36,212 nucleotides of DNA from an uncultured Roseateles sp. GTDB lineage: Bacteria > Pseudomonadota > Gammaproteobacteria > Burkholderiales > Burkholderiaceae. A program made the translations under genes and the position numbers. The notes under the pieces were generated by a model, which saw only the letters and a program-made list of their open reading frames with translations, made no database searches and was not told the DNA's origin. Positions 24,001 through 31,025 of the stretch are shown piece after piece (the stretch's first letter is position 1; each line of letters opens with the position of its first letter). Location: contig CAMPJJ010000059.1 of NCBI GenBank assembly GCA_946886855.1, forward strand, positions 1-36,212. The letters run 5' to 3'.

Positions 24001-25325
24001 GCCGACAGCATCGGCTTCAGCCCGGAGATCCAATCGGCCTCCGCCATCGGCGTGACGCCGTAGCCTGCGTCCTTCAACCCGGTGCTGACGCGCGCGAGAC
24101 TGCGCGGCACGTTGAGGAAGGACGCGCCGAAGTTGCTGCCGCCCGGCGGGTAGTTGTAGACGAAGGCGACCAGGCGCTTGTCGGCGTTCGCCTTGGTCTG
24201 CAGCGCGACCCAGCGTGCGGCCTTGCCGGCGACGCTGGCGGCCTGACGCTCGATCAGCTCGGGCTCGCCGCGCTTCGGATGCGCGACGACGACGACCGGG
24301 TCGATGAGCCCGGCGGCCTCCGGCTGCGCGAAGTAGAACGGGATGTCGGCCTGCGCGAGACCGGTTTCGCTGCCTTCCCACACGGCCGCCTCGTCCTGCC
24401 GGTAGGGCTGCGTCTGCAGCACTGGCACGCCCCAGCGCTCGAAGGTCGGCTGCAGCGACGCGCCCTGCGGCAGCAGGCTGTGGTTGACGATCACGCGGGC
24501 CTGCACCTGGCCGTCGCGCTCGAGCAGCTCGGACAGCGGCTTGTCGCTGAGCTGGCTGCTGAAGGCGGCGTATGCCAGCAGCCCCTGCTGGCGGAACATC
24601 GCCAGCCAGCGATCCACCCACGCGGTGTTGCCTTGGACGAAGTGATAGCGGTGCAGCAGGATCGCGACGGGCTCGCCGCGCAGTCCCTGCTGCGCGGCCC
24701 AGGCGCGGAACTCCGCCGCGTCGGCGAAGAGCTTGGGCGCGCCGGGATAGTGGATGCCGCGCTGCGGAATCAACTGCGGCGGACCGAGCTCCGGCGCCTG
24801 CTTCCCATCGAGTTGCGCCCGCGCGATCGCGAATGCCGCACGGGTGTTGACCGGACCGCCGGCCTGCAGATAGCCGCGCAGGCTGCGATCGCTCGCCGCG
24901 GGCTCGCCGGCGGGGATCCACAACACGCGCTGGGCGGGCAGGGCGGCACGCTGCAGCGCGGCGTCGAGGATCTGATGCAGCCGCGCTTCCGCCGTCGGGT
25001 GCGGGATGTCGATCCACACGAGGTCCGCCTCGCGCAACGCGCGATCGAGCGCCGGATCCATGTCGACCGGCGCGCCGCGCAGCGGGTACTCGATCTGCCG
25101 CACGTCGAAGCCGAGCGCCTTGCCCTCGCGTGCCATCAGCGCATGCTTGGCGGCCGGCGTGATGTCGACGCTGAGGAAGAGCACGCGGGACGCCGTGTTC
25201 GCGGACTTCGTCGCGCTGGCCGCGTCCGTCCTGTTCGACGTGTTCGCGGCGTTCGCTGCCAGCGGTACGCATAGCCACAGGGCCGCGGCCGCGAGGCCGC
25301 GAACCATCAGGGACGCGATCCTCAT
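21087..25325 (-). CDS. cobN: CobN-family chelatase, exported and membrane-anchored (HmuS-like)
   Basis: The 1412-residue protein is a CobN/magnesium-chelatase large-subunit homologue. The conserved HFGTHGTQEWAPGK lies at about residues 560-573, with CobN-type segments YPYIVDNLGEALTAKRRGRA, HELMHEWETVDPG and YVDGEPLSVPPAQ nearby or later. Unlike cytoplasmic CobN it begins with a signal peptide (MRIASLMVRGLAAAALWLCV, then LAANA). It ends with a proline-rich arm (about 1300-1350), one membrane helix (AWVAMALLMCAGAIW) and a basic tail. This topology puts the catalytic body in the periplasm. The start overlaps the DUF2149 stop (ATGA), and its own stop overlaps the receptor start. Bacteroidota HmuS proteins of this architecture act on haem metal. 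Insertion or removal of cobalt or iron is possible here; the direction is unknown. No AAA+ partners are seen. Confidence 0.93.
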   Translation of the reverse strand: MRIASLMVRGLAAAALWLCVPLAANAANTSNRTDAASATKSANTASRVLFLSVDITPAAKHALMAREGKALGFDVRQIEYPLRGAPVDMDPALDRALREADLVWIDIPHPTAEARLHQILDAALQRAALPAQRVLWIPAGEPAASDRSLRGYLQAGGPVNTRAAFAIARAQLDGKQAPELGPPQLIPQRGIHYPGAPKLFADAAEFRAWAAQQGLRGEPVAILLHRYHFVQGNTAWVDRWLAMFRQQGLLAYAAFSSQLSDKPLSELLERDGQVQARVIVNHSLLPQGASLQPTFERWGVPVLQTQPYRQDEAAVWEGSETGLAQADIPFYFAQPEAAGLIDPVVVVAHPKRGEPELIERQAASVAGKAARWVALQTKANADKRLVAFVYNYPPGGSNFGASFLNVPRSLARVSTGLKDAGYGVTPMAEADWISGLKPMLSAYYPGTDLQALLDADEAEAFPLARYTAWFDALPKAVRDPIVARWGAPASSRYVLRVRGEPVFVIPRLKLGALTVLPQPPREETLRNGQDPFMHRSKTPLSHHYLATYLWARQADAIIHFGTHGTQEWAPGKIRGPDVMDPVWLPLGDTPVIYPYIVDNLGEALTAKRRGRALMVSHRTPSFAPAGFNAQMAHMHELMHEWETVDPGPTRQGLERQMIQQFVEHNLHRDLGWSAEQIAANFSGYLELLHPYLDRLAQSSQPKGLAVFGVVPDEDQRRGSLLQLLRVPLIEALGEDIDEAFLINHEGVAKARPARWLDLALKDAEAASHLDLRPSACIAAGTAAAASAASAVAAELKHAASAPGAASSAPAVTCGDGFVPNRAARKPIDQAALYQLALRAQEMSARLSTEGEMPGLLRALDGRFIPAAYGGDLLRNPESLPTGRNLTGLDPNRLPTKQAFEAAQALFKRWYEEQAKAGTAPQRLALSLWAGETLRHQGVMEAQALVALGATPVWDATGRPTAIKLLSPQELGRPRVDVLLSITGSYRDQFPALMKLIDQAVAAAGEAESDNAIASNNRAIAGELRKAGLKPAQAQALAQARVFGNPAGDYGTGIADAVQDNGLKGQDGRTDPRLGQLFLSTMSQPYVDGEPLSVPPAQAQQALGAHLRHTDAALMSRSSHLYAMVSSDDPFQYLGGLAAAAKVAGGTKDIALHVSQLQDATEQHTETAAQAIALEMQSRYLHPGWLKAQQAEGWSGALQVLKAVQYSFGWQSIAPGTVRADHWQSFYDVLVKDKHQLGVPAWLKQNPQAYAQALERLVQAERMGYWKPDAQTRQEIASLYRDLTKAAPLNNELADVRRWTADQLPLDVPAVRPASPAAPQPADKAQKPPEQRAQPAVPPVPTVRGLALQRVPEPPRPTPTAPIAQRLEQALAWVAMALLMCAGAIWQSRRPNPPRGAGLTPHNDNNLIPQGTA

Positions 25326-25654
25326 GGCGGCGGCGCTTCCCCGGCCTCGGGCACGTAGATGATGGACCCGTCCTTCATCTTGTACGCGACGCCGGCACGC
25401 TCGCCCTGGCCCTCGGCGTTGCCGCCGTTGCCGCGGTACTTGATCTCCTGGCCGTCCTTGCGCACGATGATCTCCATCCCCGGCTGGCCGGGATTGCGGA
25501 TCACCGTCTCGTCCGCGTGCGACTGCTGCTGCAGGGCGACCGCAGTCAGCAGCGCGACCACCAGCACGAGGAACACATCCACCAGGTTCACGGCGGACAG
25601 CATCGGATCGTCATCCTCTTCAGCGAGGATGGAGAGGCGGCGGCCGGTGCTCAT
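25322..25654 (-). CDS. DUF2149 protein with ExbD-like membrane helix
   Basis: The 110-residue protein has a short acidic cytoplasmic N terminus, one membrane helix (VNLVDVFLVLVVALLTAVAL, about residues 22-41) and a small periplasmic domain with MEIIVRKDGQEIKYRGNGG. DUF2149 proteins occur next to ExbB-like and CobN-like genes. Asp26 lies inside the start of the helix, and the surrounding LVDVFLVLVVALL resembles ExbD's membrane motif with its essential Asp. The protein may therefore be the ExbD partner of the adjacent channel. Both ends are translationally coupled: ATGA with the ExbB-like gene upstream and ATGA with cobN downstream. Confidence 0.88.
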   Translation of the reverse strand: MSTGRRLSILAEEDDDPMLSAVNLVDVFLVLVVALLTAVALQQQSHADETVIRNPGQPGMEIIVRKDGQEIKYRGNGGNAEGQGERAGVAYKMKDGSIIYVPEAGEAPPP

Positions 25655-26112
25655 GCCCAGCCCTGTTCGGCCTTGATGACCAGCAGCTCAGCCAGCAGCC
25701 AGCGGCGACGGATCGAATACACGACCAACGCAATCGCGGCCGCCGCCAGCGCGAGCACCACGCCCGAGAACGCCGAGCTGAACACCGCCAGCGCCGCCTG
25801 CCCCTGACCCGCGGCGACGCTCTGCAGCGCCGGCCCGAGCGGGACCATCGTGGCGATCAGTCCCAGCAGCGGCGCGACGCGGCCCAGCAGGCGCGGCGCC
25901 TCCAGGCTGCGGACGATCTGCAGCTCCAGCGCCTCCAGGGTGCTGGTCGCATGCACCTTCAGCTGGCGGTAACCGGGGCGGCGGCGCTGCACCGCCTCCA
26001 TCACGGTGGCGCCCGCCGTCCACAGCGCATAGACGAAGCCAAGGGCAACAAGGATCAGCACCGGCCACAACAGGGCCTGCGCGATGTGGGCAAATCCGGA
26101 TTCGAGGAACAT
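25651..26112 (-). CDS. MotA/TolQ/ExbB-family proton channel protein
   Basis: The 153-residue protein has an N-terminal membrane helix (LLWPVLILVALGFVYALW), a cytoplasmic stretch rich in Arg and Glu, and a second pair of hydrophobic segments with GRVAPLLGLIATMVPLGPAL and FSSAFSGVVLALAAAAIALVVY. This is the ExbB/TolQ pattern, shorter than E. coli ExbB. Such proteins form the proton-conducting pentamer that powers TonB, Tol or flagellar stator systems. I use the ATG at 26112; a TTG at 26127 would overlap the cobB stop (TTGA) and add five residues, and this cannot be excluded. It is coupled to DUF2149 by ATGA. It probably energises the exported CobN-like protein or the receptor. Confidence 0.88.
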   Translation of the reverse strand: MFLESGFAHIAQALLWPVLILVALGFVYALWTAGATVMEAVQRRRPGYRQLKVHATSTLEALELQIVRSLEAPRLLGRVAPLLGLIATMVPLGPALQSVAAGQGQAALAVFSSAFSGVVLALAAAAIALVVYSIRRRWLLAELLVIKAEQGWA

Positions 26113-26123
26113 GGTCGTTGGAC

Positions 26124-27518
26124 TCAATGACTGGAAGAAGCATCGGCACCACCGAAGAACGCCGCGATGGCGCCGGGGTTCGACGGGAAGTAGTGGTGGA
26201 CATAGCTCGCGCGCAGCGAGCCGAAGGCATACAGCCGCTCGGCGGCGCGGCCAGCGTTGGGATTGGTGGCCGTGGCGATGGGCGACAGCGGCGTCTCCAT
26301 CGTGGAATAGTGGAAGGTGTGGCCGCGCAGCTCACCCTCGGGCCACACGATCGTCTGCAGGCCCAGCGCCGCCAGGCGCTTCTGCATCGAGCCGCGGCCC
26401 GGCATCAGCCCCGCCATCGCCTGCGCACCACCCTCGGCATCGCTCAGCTCATCAAGCAGCACCAGCATGCCGCCGCATTCGGCCAGCAGCGGCTTGGCCG
26501 CCTCCAGGTGCGATCGCAGCGCGCCGAAGAAGCGCGGGTGCTCGCGGAGCACCTCAGCATGCAGTTCGGGATAACCGCCCGGCAGCCACAGAGCGTCGCA
26601 CTCGGGAAGGTCGTCGCCCGCGATGGGGCTGAATAAGCGAACCTCCGCACCCAGCTCACGCAGCAGGTCGAGGTTCGCGGGGTAGATGAAGGAGAAACAG
26701 GCGTCGGTGGCGATGGCGAGGCGCTTGCCCGTCAATGGGTGACCGAGCGCGAGACCGCCGGGCGGTGGCCCCTTTTCTCCGTGTCCCTCCTTCAGTTGCC
26801 TGCCGGCAACTGAATTCCCTCCTTGACCTCCGAAAAGGGGCCACCGCCCGGCGGTCTCCGAGGCACTCTGGAAAAGATCGGGCAGGGCGCTGGATTCCCA
26901 GGCGTCCGCCCAGGCATCCAGTTGCTTGTCGATGTCCGGGAGCTCCAGCGCCTGCACCAGACCCAGATGCCGCTCGGGAAGCGAAAGCGACGCATCACGC
27001 TTCAACGCCGCAATCAACGGCAAGGCCTCCGGCAGGCCTTCACCCACCATGCGCGCGTGCGCATCGCTGCCCACCCGATTGGCAATCACGCCGGCTACCC
27101 GGATGTCATCGCGGAATCGCGCCAGACCCGTCGCCAACGCCGCAAAGGTCTGCGCCATCGCCGACGCATCCAACACCACGATCACCGGCAGTCCAAACGT
27201 CGCCGCCAGATCCGCACTGCTCGGCTTGCCGTCGAAAAGCCCCATCACCCCTTCGACGAGGATCAGGTCGGCGCTCTCCGCCGCCCGCGCGAGCAGTTCC
27301 CTGCAATGCGCTTCGCCGCCCATGAACAGGTCGAGCTGGTAGACGGTGTGGCCGCTCGCGCGCTCCAGCACCATCGGGTCGAGGTAATCCGGCCCGGTCT
27401 TGAAGACACGCACCCGCAGGCCGCGCCGTCGCGCCGCACGCGCGATCGCGGCGGTGACGCTCGTCTTTCCCTGGCCGGAAGCGGGAGCACTGATGAGGAA
27501 AGCAGGGCAGGCAGTCAT
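26124..27518 (-). CDS. cobB: cobyrinate a,c-diamide synthase (glutamine-hydrolysing)
   Basis: The enzyme amidates the a and c side chains of (hydrogeno)cobyrinic acid with glutamine and ATP. The N-terminal ATPase domain has the P-loop SAPASGQGKTSV and FKTGPDYLDPMV; the C-terminal glutaminase domain has the nucleophile motif LLAECGGMLVLLDE and a late FHYST. Residues about 221-256 between the two domains (beginning ETAGRWPLFGGQGG) are encoded entirely by a 108-bp palindromic element, an unusual in-frame insertion in the interdomain linker. The ATG at 27518 is the only sensible start and gives the expected MTACPAFLISAPASGQG opening. No strong Shine-Dalgarno is seen. A ten-copy hexamer array lies 22-82 bases upstream. 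The next gene encodes an ExbB-like channel. Confidence 0.94.
   Translation of the reverse strand: MTACPAFLISAPASGQGKTSVTAAIARAARRRGLRVRVFKTGPDYLDPMVLERASGHTVYQLDLFMGGEAHCRELLARAAESADLILVEGVMGLFDGKPSSADLAATFGLPVIVVLDASAMAQTFAALATGLARFRDDIRVAGVIANRVGSDAHARMVGEGLPEALPLIAALKRDASLSLPERHLGLVQALELPDIDKQLDAWADAWESSALPDLFQSASETAGRWPLFGGQGGNSVAGRQLKEGHGEKGPPPGGLALGHPLTGKRLAIATDACFSFIYPANLDLLRELGAEVRLFSPIAGDDLPECDALWLPGGYPELHAEVLREHPRFFGALRSHLEAAKPLLAECGGMLVLLDELSDAEGGAQAMAGLMPGRGSMQKRLAALGLQTIVWPEGELRGHTFHYSTMETPLSPIATATNPNAGRAAERLYAFGSLRASYVHHYFPSNPGAIAAFFGGADASSSH
26751..26858. repeat. 108-bp palindromic element inside cobB
   Basis: Two perfectly complementary 27-base arms lie at 26751-26777 and 26832-26858. 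Between them is an inner 10-bp stem (TTCAGTTGCC / GGCAACTGAA) with a TGCC loop at 26791-26814. The total length is 108 bases, exactly 36 codons, read in frame within cobB. It maps to the flexible linker between the two enzyme domains. The nested-palindrome form is typical of small REP/MITE-like or palindromic repeat elements that have inserted into genes without breaking them. Confidence 0.9.
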
Positions 27519-27540
27519 CGTGGGAAGAGCAGGATCAGGT

Positions 27541-27600
27541 CGATGTCGATGTCGATGTCGATGTCGATGTCGACGGCGATGGCGATGGCGATGGCGATGT
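27541..27600. repeat. ten-unit hexanucleotide array (CGATGT/CGATGG) before cobB
   Basis: The array is ten consecutive six-base units: five CGATGT, one CGACGG, three CGATGG and one CGATGT. It fills most of the 91-base gap between the btuD stop and the cobB start. Because it sits inside a presumed polycistronic transcript, changes in copy number could alter spacing or leader structure ahead of cobB. Confidence 0.95.
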
Positions 27601-27609
27601 TGGTGTCGC

Positions 27610-28452
27610 TCATTCGTTGAGCGCGATCCAGCGTCCCTGCACCTGGAGGATCAGCAGCCGGTGGTGGAAGACGCGTTGCAGGGCGTCGTGCGTGGCGGGG
27701 TCGTGCGGCTGGCCTTGGTGGACGATGCGACCGCCGTCCATCACGACCACGGTGTCGGCCTGCAGCGCGACATTGAGTTCATGCAGCACGCTGATGACGG
27801 CGCCGCCCGCCGCGACGCGCTCGCGCACGATGCGCGCCCAGTCGCTCTGGTGCGGCGGGTCCAGGTGCGCGAGCGGTTCATCCATCAGCAGCACGCCGGC
27901 ACGCACGGCCAGCGCGCGCGCCAGCAGGACGCGTTGGCGCTCGCCGCCGGACAGGCTGCCCAGCGGGCGGTCTTTCCAGTCCCAGCTCTGCGTCTGGCGC
28001 ATCGCGTGTTCGACCGCTTCGTGATCGGCGGCGCTCGCCGGTGCGAGCCACGGTTGATGCGGCAGACGGCCGAGCATCGCGATGTCGTAGGCAGTGAGGT
28101 CCTCGGACGCCGCCTCGTTCTGGCCGAGCCACGCGATCTGGCGCGCACGCGCCTTGGCGGGCCACGCGGTCCATGGCTTGTCATCCAGGGTCAGGACGCC
28201 GTCGAAGGGGAGCAGTCCGGCGATCGCGCGCAGCAAGGTCGACTTGCCCGCGCCGTTCGGTCCGACGATCGCGGTCCACGCGCGCGGCGCGGGCGCGAGC
28301 GTCAACGCGTGCAGCACTGGGCGATGGCCCAGCGAGAGCGACGTCAAGTCGATGCGCAGCGACGGCACGTGGCCGAGGGCCAGGGGGCCGCTGCCGTCGA
28401 CCGCGGCGCGGTCGGCAGGTCGGATGGCCTCGTTGATTCCGGCCGCGCTCAT
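27610..28452 (-). CDS. btuD: cobalamin ABC transporter ATP-binding protein
   Basis: The 280-residue ATPase powers uptake of cobalamin or other corrinoids through BtuC. Walker A is GPNGAGKSTLL, the Q-loop region reads WLGQNEA, the signature is LSGGERQRVLLARAL and Walker B is VLLMDEPLAHLD. An H-loop His lies in SVLHELN. It is of the FecE/BtuD iron-siderophore and B12 type. An N-terminal extension of about 30 residues precedes the ABC core. The ATG at 28452 overlaps the btuC stop (ATGA). It is cytoplasmic, on the inner-membrane face. The 91 bases after it, before cobB, hold the hexamer array. Confidence 0.92.
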   Translation of the reverse strand: MSAAGINEAIRPADRAAVDGSGPLALGHVPSLRIDLTSLSLGHRPVLHALTLAPAPRAWTAIVGPNGAGKSTLLRAIAGLLPFDGVLTLDDKPWTAWPAKARARQIAWLGQNEAASEDLTAYDIAMLGRLPHQPWLAPASAADHEAVEHAMRQTQSWDWKDRPLGSLSGGERQRVLLARALAVRAGVLLMDEPLAHLDPPHQSDWARIVRERVAAGGAVISVLHELNVALQADTVVVMDGGRIVHQGQPHDPATHDALQRVFHHRLLILQVQGRWIALNE

Positions 28453-29450
28453 CGCGCACCTCCGGTGCCGCCCAGATGCGCCTTGCGCCTGTGCATCAGC
28501 CACAGCAGATAGCTGCCGCCGAGCAGCGCGGTGATGATGCCGACGGGCAGTTCCTGTGGCGCGATGACCCAGCGCGCGGCGATGTCGGCGGCGAGCAGCA
28601 GCGCGCCGCCCGTGAGTGCGGACAGCAGCAGCAGCGCGCCGTGCGTCGTCGGTCCCCAGCTGCGCACGAGGTGGGGCGCGACGAGGCCGACGAAGGCGAT
28701 CAGGCCGCATTGCGCCACCGCCGCGCCGGTGGCCAGCGAGAGCGCGGCGATGAGCAGCAGGCGGATGAGCGTGAGCCGTTGTCCGAGGGAGCGGGCGGTG
28801 TCCTCGCCCAGCGTCAGGGCATCGAGCGTGCGGCTGCAGCCGAGCGCGACCAGCAGGCACAGCACCATGGCGACGACCATGACCTGCACCGCGCTCCAGC
28901 CGACGTAGCCGGTGCTGCCGAGCATGAAGGCCTGCATGGCGCGCAGGATGTCCGGATTCATCAGCGTGAGCAGTGCGGAACCCGAGCCGAGCACGACGCC
29001 GACGACGACGCCGGCCAGCAGCAGGCGCAGGCTCTGCGTGACGCCGCGCGCCAGCAGCAGCGTGAGCAGCACGGCGCCGATGGCGCCGGCGAAGGCGGCG
29101 CCGGTCATGCCGACGCGCAGCGCGAGCGCGGCCGCGGCGGGCGAGACGCCCATGACGAAGAGCAGCGCCGCGACCCCCAACGAAGCGCCCGCGGAGCAGC
29201 CGAGCAGATAGGGATCGGCGAGCGGATTGCGGAACAGGCCTTGCGCGATGGCGCCGGCCAGCGCCAGCAGGGCGCCGGCGAGCCAGGCACCCAGGGAACG
29301 GGGGGCGCGGATGTCCCAGAGGATCATGCGCATGGTGTCGCCGCCCTCGGTCCACGGGCTCCAGCCCATGCTGCCGATGGCCAGGCCCAGCGCGAGCAGC
29401 ACCGCGCCGAGCAGCAGCAGCGCCGTCAGCTGCGCCGCGGTCCGCCTCAC
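28449..29450 (-). CDS. btuC: cobalamin ABC transporter permease (FecCD/BtuC family)
   Basis: The 333-residue permease has about nine or ten hydrophobic helices and FecCD family motifs: RAPRSLGAWLAGALLALAGA, FRNPLADPYLLGCSAGASLG, and near the C terminus FVGLVAPHLVRSWGP followed by LPVGIITALLGG. It forms the inner-membrane channel with BtuD. The start is GTG at 29450, which overlaps the btuF stop (GTGA) and is the first codon giving the expected MRR-type opening with its first helix; other frame starts lie inside btuF. It is part of the btuF-btuC-btuD series with four-base overlaps at both ends. The substrate is inferred from the riboswitch and cob context. Confidence 0.9.
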   Translation of the reverse strand: MRRTAAQLTALLLLGAVLLALGLAIGSMGWSPWTEGGDTMRMILWDIRAPRSLGAWLAGALLALAGAIAQGLFRNPLADPYLLGCSAGASLGVAALLFVMGVSPAAAALALRVGMTGAAFAGAIGAVLLTLLLARGVTQSLRLLLAGVVVGVVLGSGSALLTLMNPDILRAMQAFMLGSTGYVGWSAVQVMVVAMVLCLLVALGCSRTLDALTLGEDTARSLGQRLTLIRLLLIAALSLATGAAVAQCGLIAFVGLVAPHLVRSWGPTTHGALLLLSALTGGALLLAADIAARWVIAPQELPVGIITALLGGSYLLWLMHRRKAHLGGTGGAR

Positions 29451-30397
29451 CGCATGCCCCCGGGCGGCGCGTTGAAGGGCACGGTGGGCAGCGGCACGGG
29501 ACCGGCGGCCGCCTCGCGCAGGCAGCGCGCCATCAGCGCGGCCGCCTCCGACATGCGCGGACCGGGACGGACGAGCACGTCGGACTCCGACGGGATCCAC
29601 ACGCACAGGCGCTGATGCTTGACCGCGCGGATCGCGGACCAGCCGGGGCGCTGCGGCAGGCCGGCCGCGTTGCGCTGGCCGACCATGATGACCTGCGGGT
29701 CGGCGCGGACGATGAATTCGGGGTTCAGCTTGGGGAAGGGACCGAGTTCGGCCGGGATGATGTTCTTGGCGCCGAGCCGGGTCAGGATCTCGCCCATGAA
29801 GGACGCGGTGCCCGCGCCGTAGGGGCCGGCGTCGACCTCGTAATAGACGCTCAGGCCGCGCGCGCCGGGCGGCAGCGTGGCGGCGCTCTGCGCGATGTGG
29901 CCGTCGATGCGGTTCCACAGCCGGCGCGCCTCGTCTTCCTTGCCGAGGATCTGTCCCACCTTGCCCAGCACGCGCTGGACGTCGTTCATGCTCTTGGGCT
30001 CGAGCGCGACGACCTTCACCCCCAACCCTTCGAGCCGGTCGATGACGCGCGCGGAGACGCCCAGCACGACGACGTCGGGCTTGAGCGCGACCAGCGCCTC
30101 GATGCTGGTGTCGTCGAGACCGCCCAGGCGCGGCAGCTTCTGCACGCTGACCGGGAAGTTGGAGAAACGGTCCACGCCGACCACCTTGGCACAGTCGCCG
30201 AGCTCGCAGACGGTCTCGGTCAGCGACGGCAGCAGGCTGACGATGCGGCGCGGGACGTCCGGCAGCGTCACGGTATGGCCGCGGTCGTCCTTCAACGAGA
30301 TCGGCGCGGCGACGGCGCTCGTCGCAAGCATCCCCAGCAGTGCCCCGCCCAGGGCAGCTTCAAGCGCGCGGCGCCTCCAGCGTTGCATCGACCTCAT
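29447..30397 (-). CDS. btuF: periplasmic cobalamin-binding protein
   Basis: The 316-residue protein has an Arg-rich n-region and signal peptide (residues about 1-30, ending TSAVAAP). It is followed by a class III helical-backbone binding-protein fold (PRRIVSLLPSLTETVCELG, LGGLDDTSIEALVALKPDVV, and GPFPKLNPEFIVRADPQVIM). The SLLPSxTE motif is typical of BtuF-type proteins. It carries corrinoid from BtuB to BtuCD. The start at 30397 overlaps the cobU stop (ATGA) and has a GAGGAG Shine-Dalgarno. A 15-residue longer N terminus from an ATG at 30442 lies inside cobU and is less likely. A short Pro-rich tail ends the protein. Confidence 0.92.
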   Translation of the reverse strand: MRSMQRWRRRALEAALGGALLGMLATSAVAAPISLKDDRGHTVTLPDVPRRIVSLLPSLTETVCELGDCAKVVGVDRFSNFPVSVQKLPRLGGLDDTSIEALVALKPDVVVLGVSARVIDRLEGLGVKVVALEPKSMNDVQRVLGKVGQILGKEDEARRLWNRIDGHIAQSAATLPPGARGLSVYYEVDAGPYGAGTASFMGEILTRLGAKNIIPAELGPFPKLNPEFIVRADPQVIMVGQRNAAGLPQRPGWSAIRAVKHQRLCVWIPSESDVLVRPGPRMSEAAALMARCLREAAAGPVPLPTVPFNAPPGGMR

Positions 30398-30966
30398 CTG
30401 TTGTTCTCCTCGTCGTCCAGGTCTTCGACTGCTCGTGTCCACGGCTGTCCCGCCACCATCAAGGTGAGCTCGGCGCAGTGGCGCGCGACGAGCTGGTTGA
30501 GCCGACCGAGTTCATCCACGTAGGCGCGCACCTCGCGCCCCATCGGCATCACGCCCCAGCCGACCTCGTTGGAGACGAAGACCACCGGCGAGGCGAGTTG
30601 CGGCAGCAGGCGCTGCAGGTCGGCGCATTCGCCGCGCCAGTCCTCGAGGCGCGGCGCGCCGTCCATCGGCATCAGCCAGTTCGTCAGCCACAGCGTCAGG
30701 CAGTCGACGACCAGCAGTCGCTGCGGCGAGGACGCAGCTTGCAAAGCCTCGCACAGACGCAGCGGCGCTTCGACGGTGTCGAAGCCCGCGGGCCGGTCGG
30801 CGCGATGGCGGGCGATGCGATCGCGCATCTCGTCGTCATGGGCCTCGGCGGTCGCGACGACGGTGACGCGGTGGCCCGGCGTGCGCGCCCAGCGCAGCGC
30901 GAGGCGCTCGGCGTGGCGCGACTTGCCGCTGCGCTGGCCGCCGACGATCAGGTGATGTGCGGACAT
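30394..30966 (-). CDS. cobU: adenosylcobinamide kinase / adenosylcobinamide-phosphate guanylyltransferase
   Basis: The bifunctional enzyme phosphorylates adenosylcobinamide and then transfers GMP to give adenosylcobinamide-GDP, the substrate of CobS. The 190-residue protein begins MSAHHLIVGGQRSGKS (P-loop GGQRSGKS), has LLVVDCLTLWLTNWL and the late VFVSNEVGWGVMPMG segment, then the RAYVDELGRLNQLVA motif. These all fit CobU/CobP. The ATG at 30966 is preceded by GGAG eight to ten bases upstream; the frame above it overlaps btuB and is rejected. It lies 59 bases after btuB and overlaps btuF at its end. It is needed both for de novo synthesis and for salvage of imported cobinamide. Confidence 0.95.
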   Translation of the reverse strand: MSAHHLIVGGQRSGKSRHAERLALRWARTPGHRVTVVATAEAHDDEMRDRIARHRADRPAGFDTVEAPLRLCEALQAASSPQRLLVVDCLTLWLTNWLMPMDGAPRLEDWRGECADLQRLLPQLASPVVFVSNEVGWGVMPMGREVRAYVDELGRLNQLVARHCAELTLMVAGQPWTRAVEDLDDEENNR

Positions 30967-31025
30967 CCGGGATCTCCAGGGTGGGTCGAAGGGCAGATCT
31001 TGGCGCCAAGGCCTGCCGCCTCGGA

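Noticed and set aside
21123..25274. A plus-strand open frame of 1383 codons opposite cobN
   Set aside because: It is the antisense shadow of a high-GC gene: Arg/His/Gln-rich, no domain pattern. The minus-strand frame carries clear CobN motifs.
21087..25325. Ordinary cytoplasmic cobaltochelatase CobN of aerobic B12 synthesis
   Set aside because: The signal peptide, C-terminal anchor and coupling to ExbB-like and receptor genes do not fit a cytoplasmic CobNST enzyme.
27541..27600. CRISPR-like array
   Set aside because: Contiguous six-base units without spacers; a simple sequence repeat.
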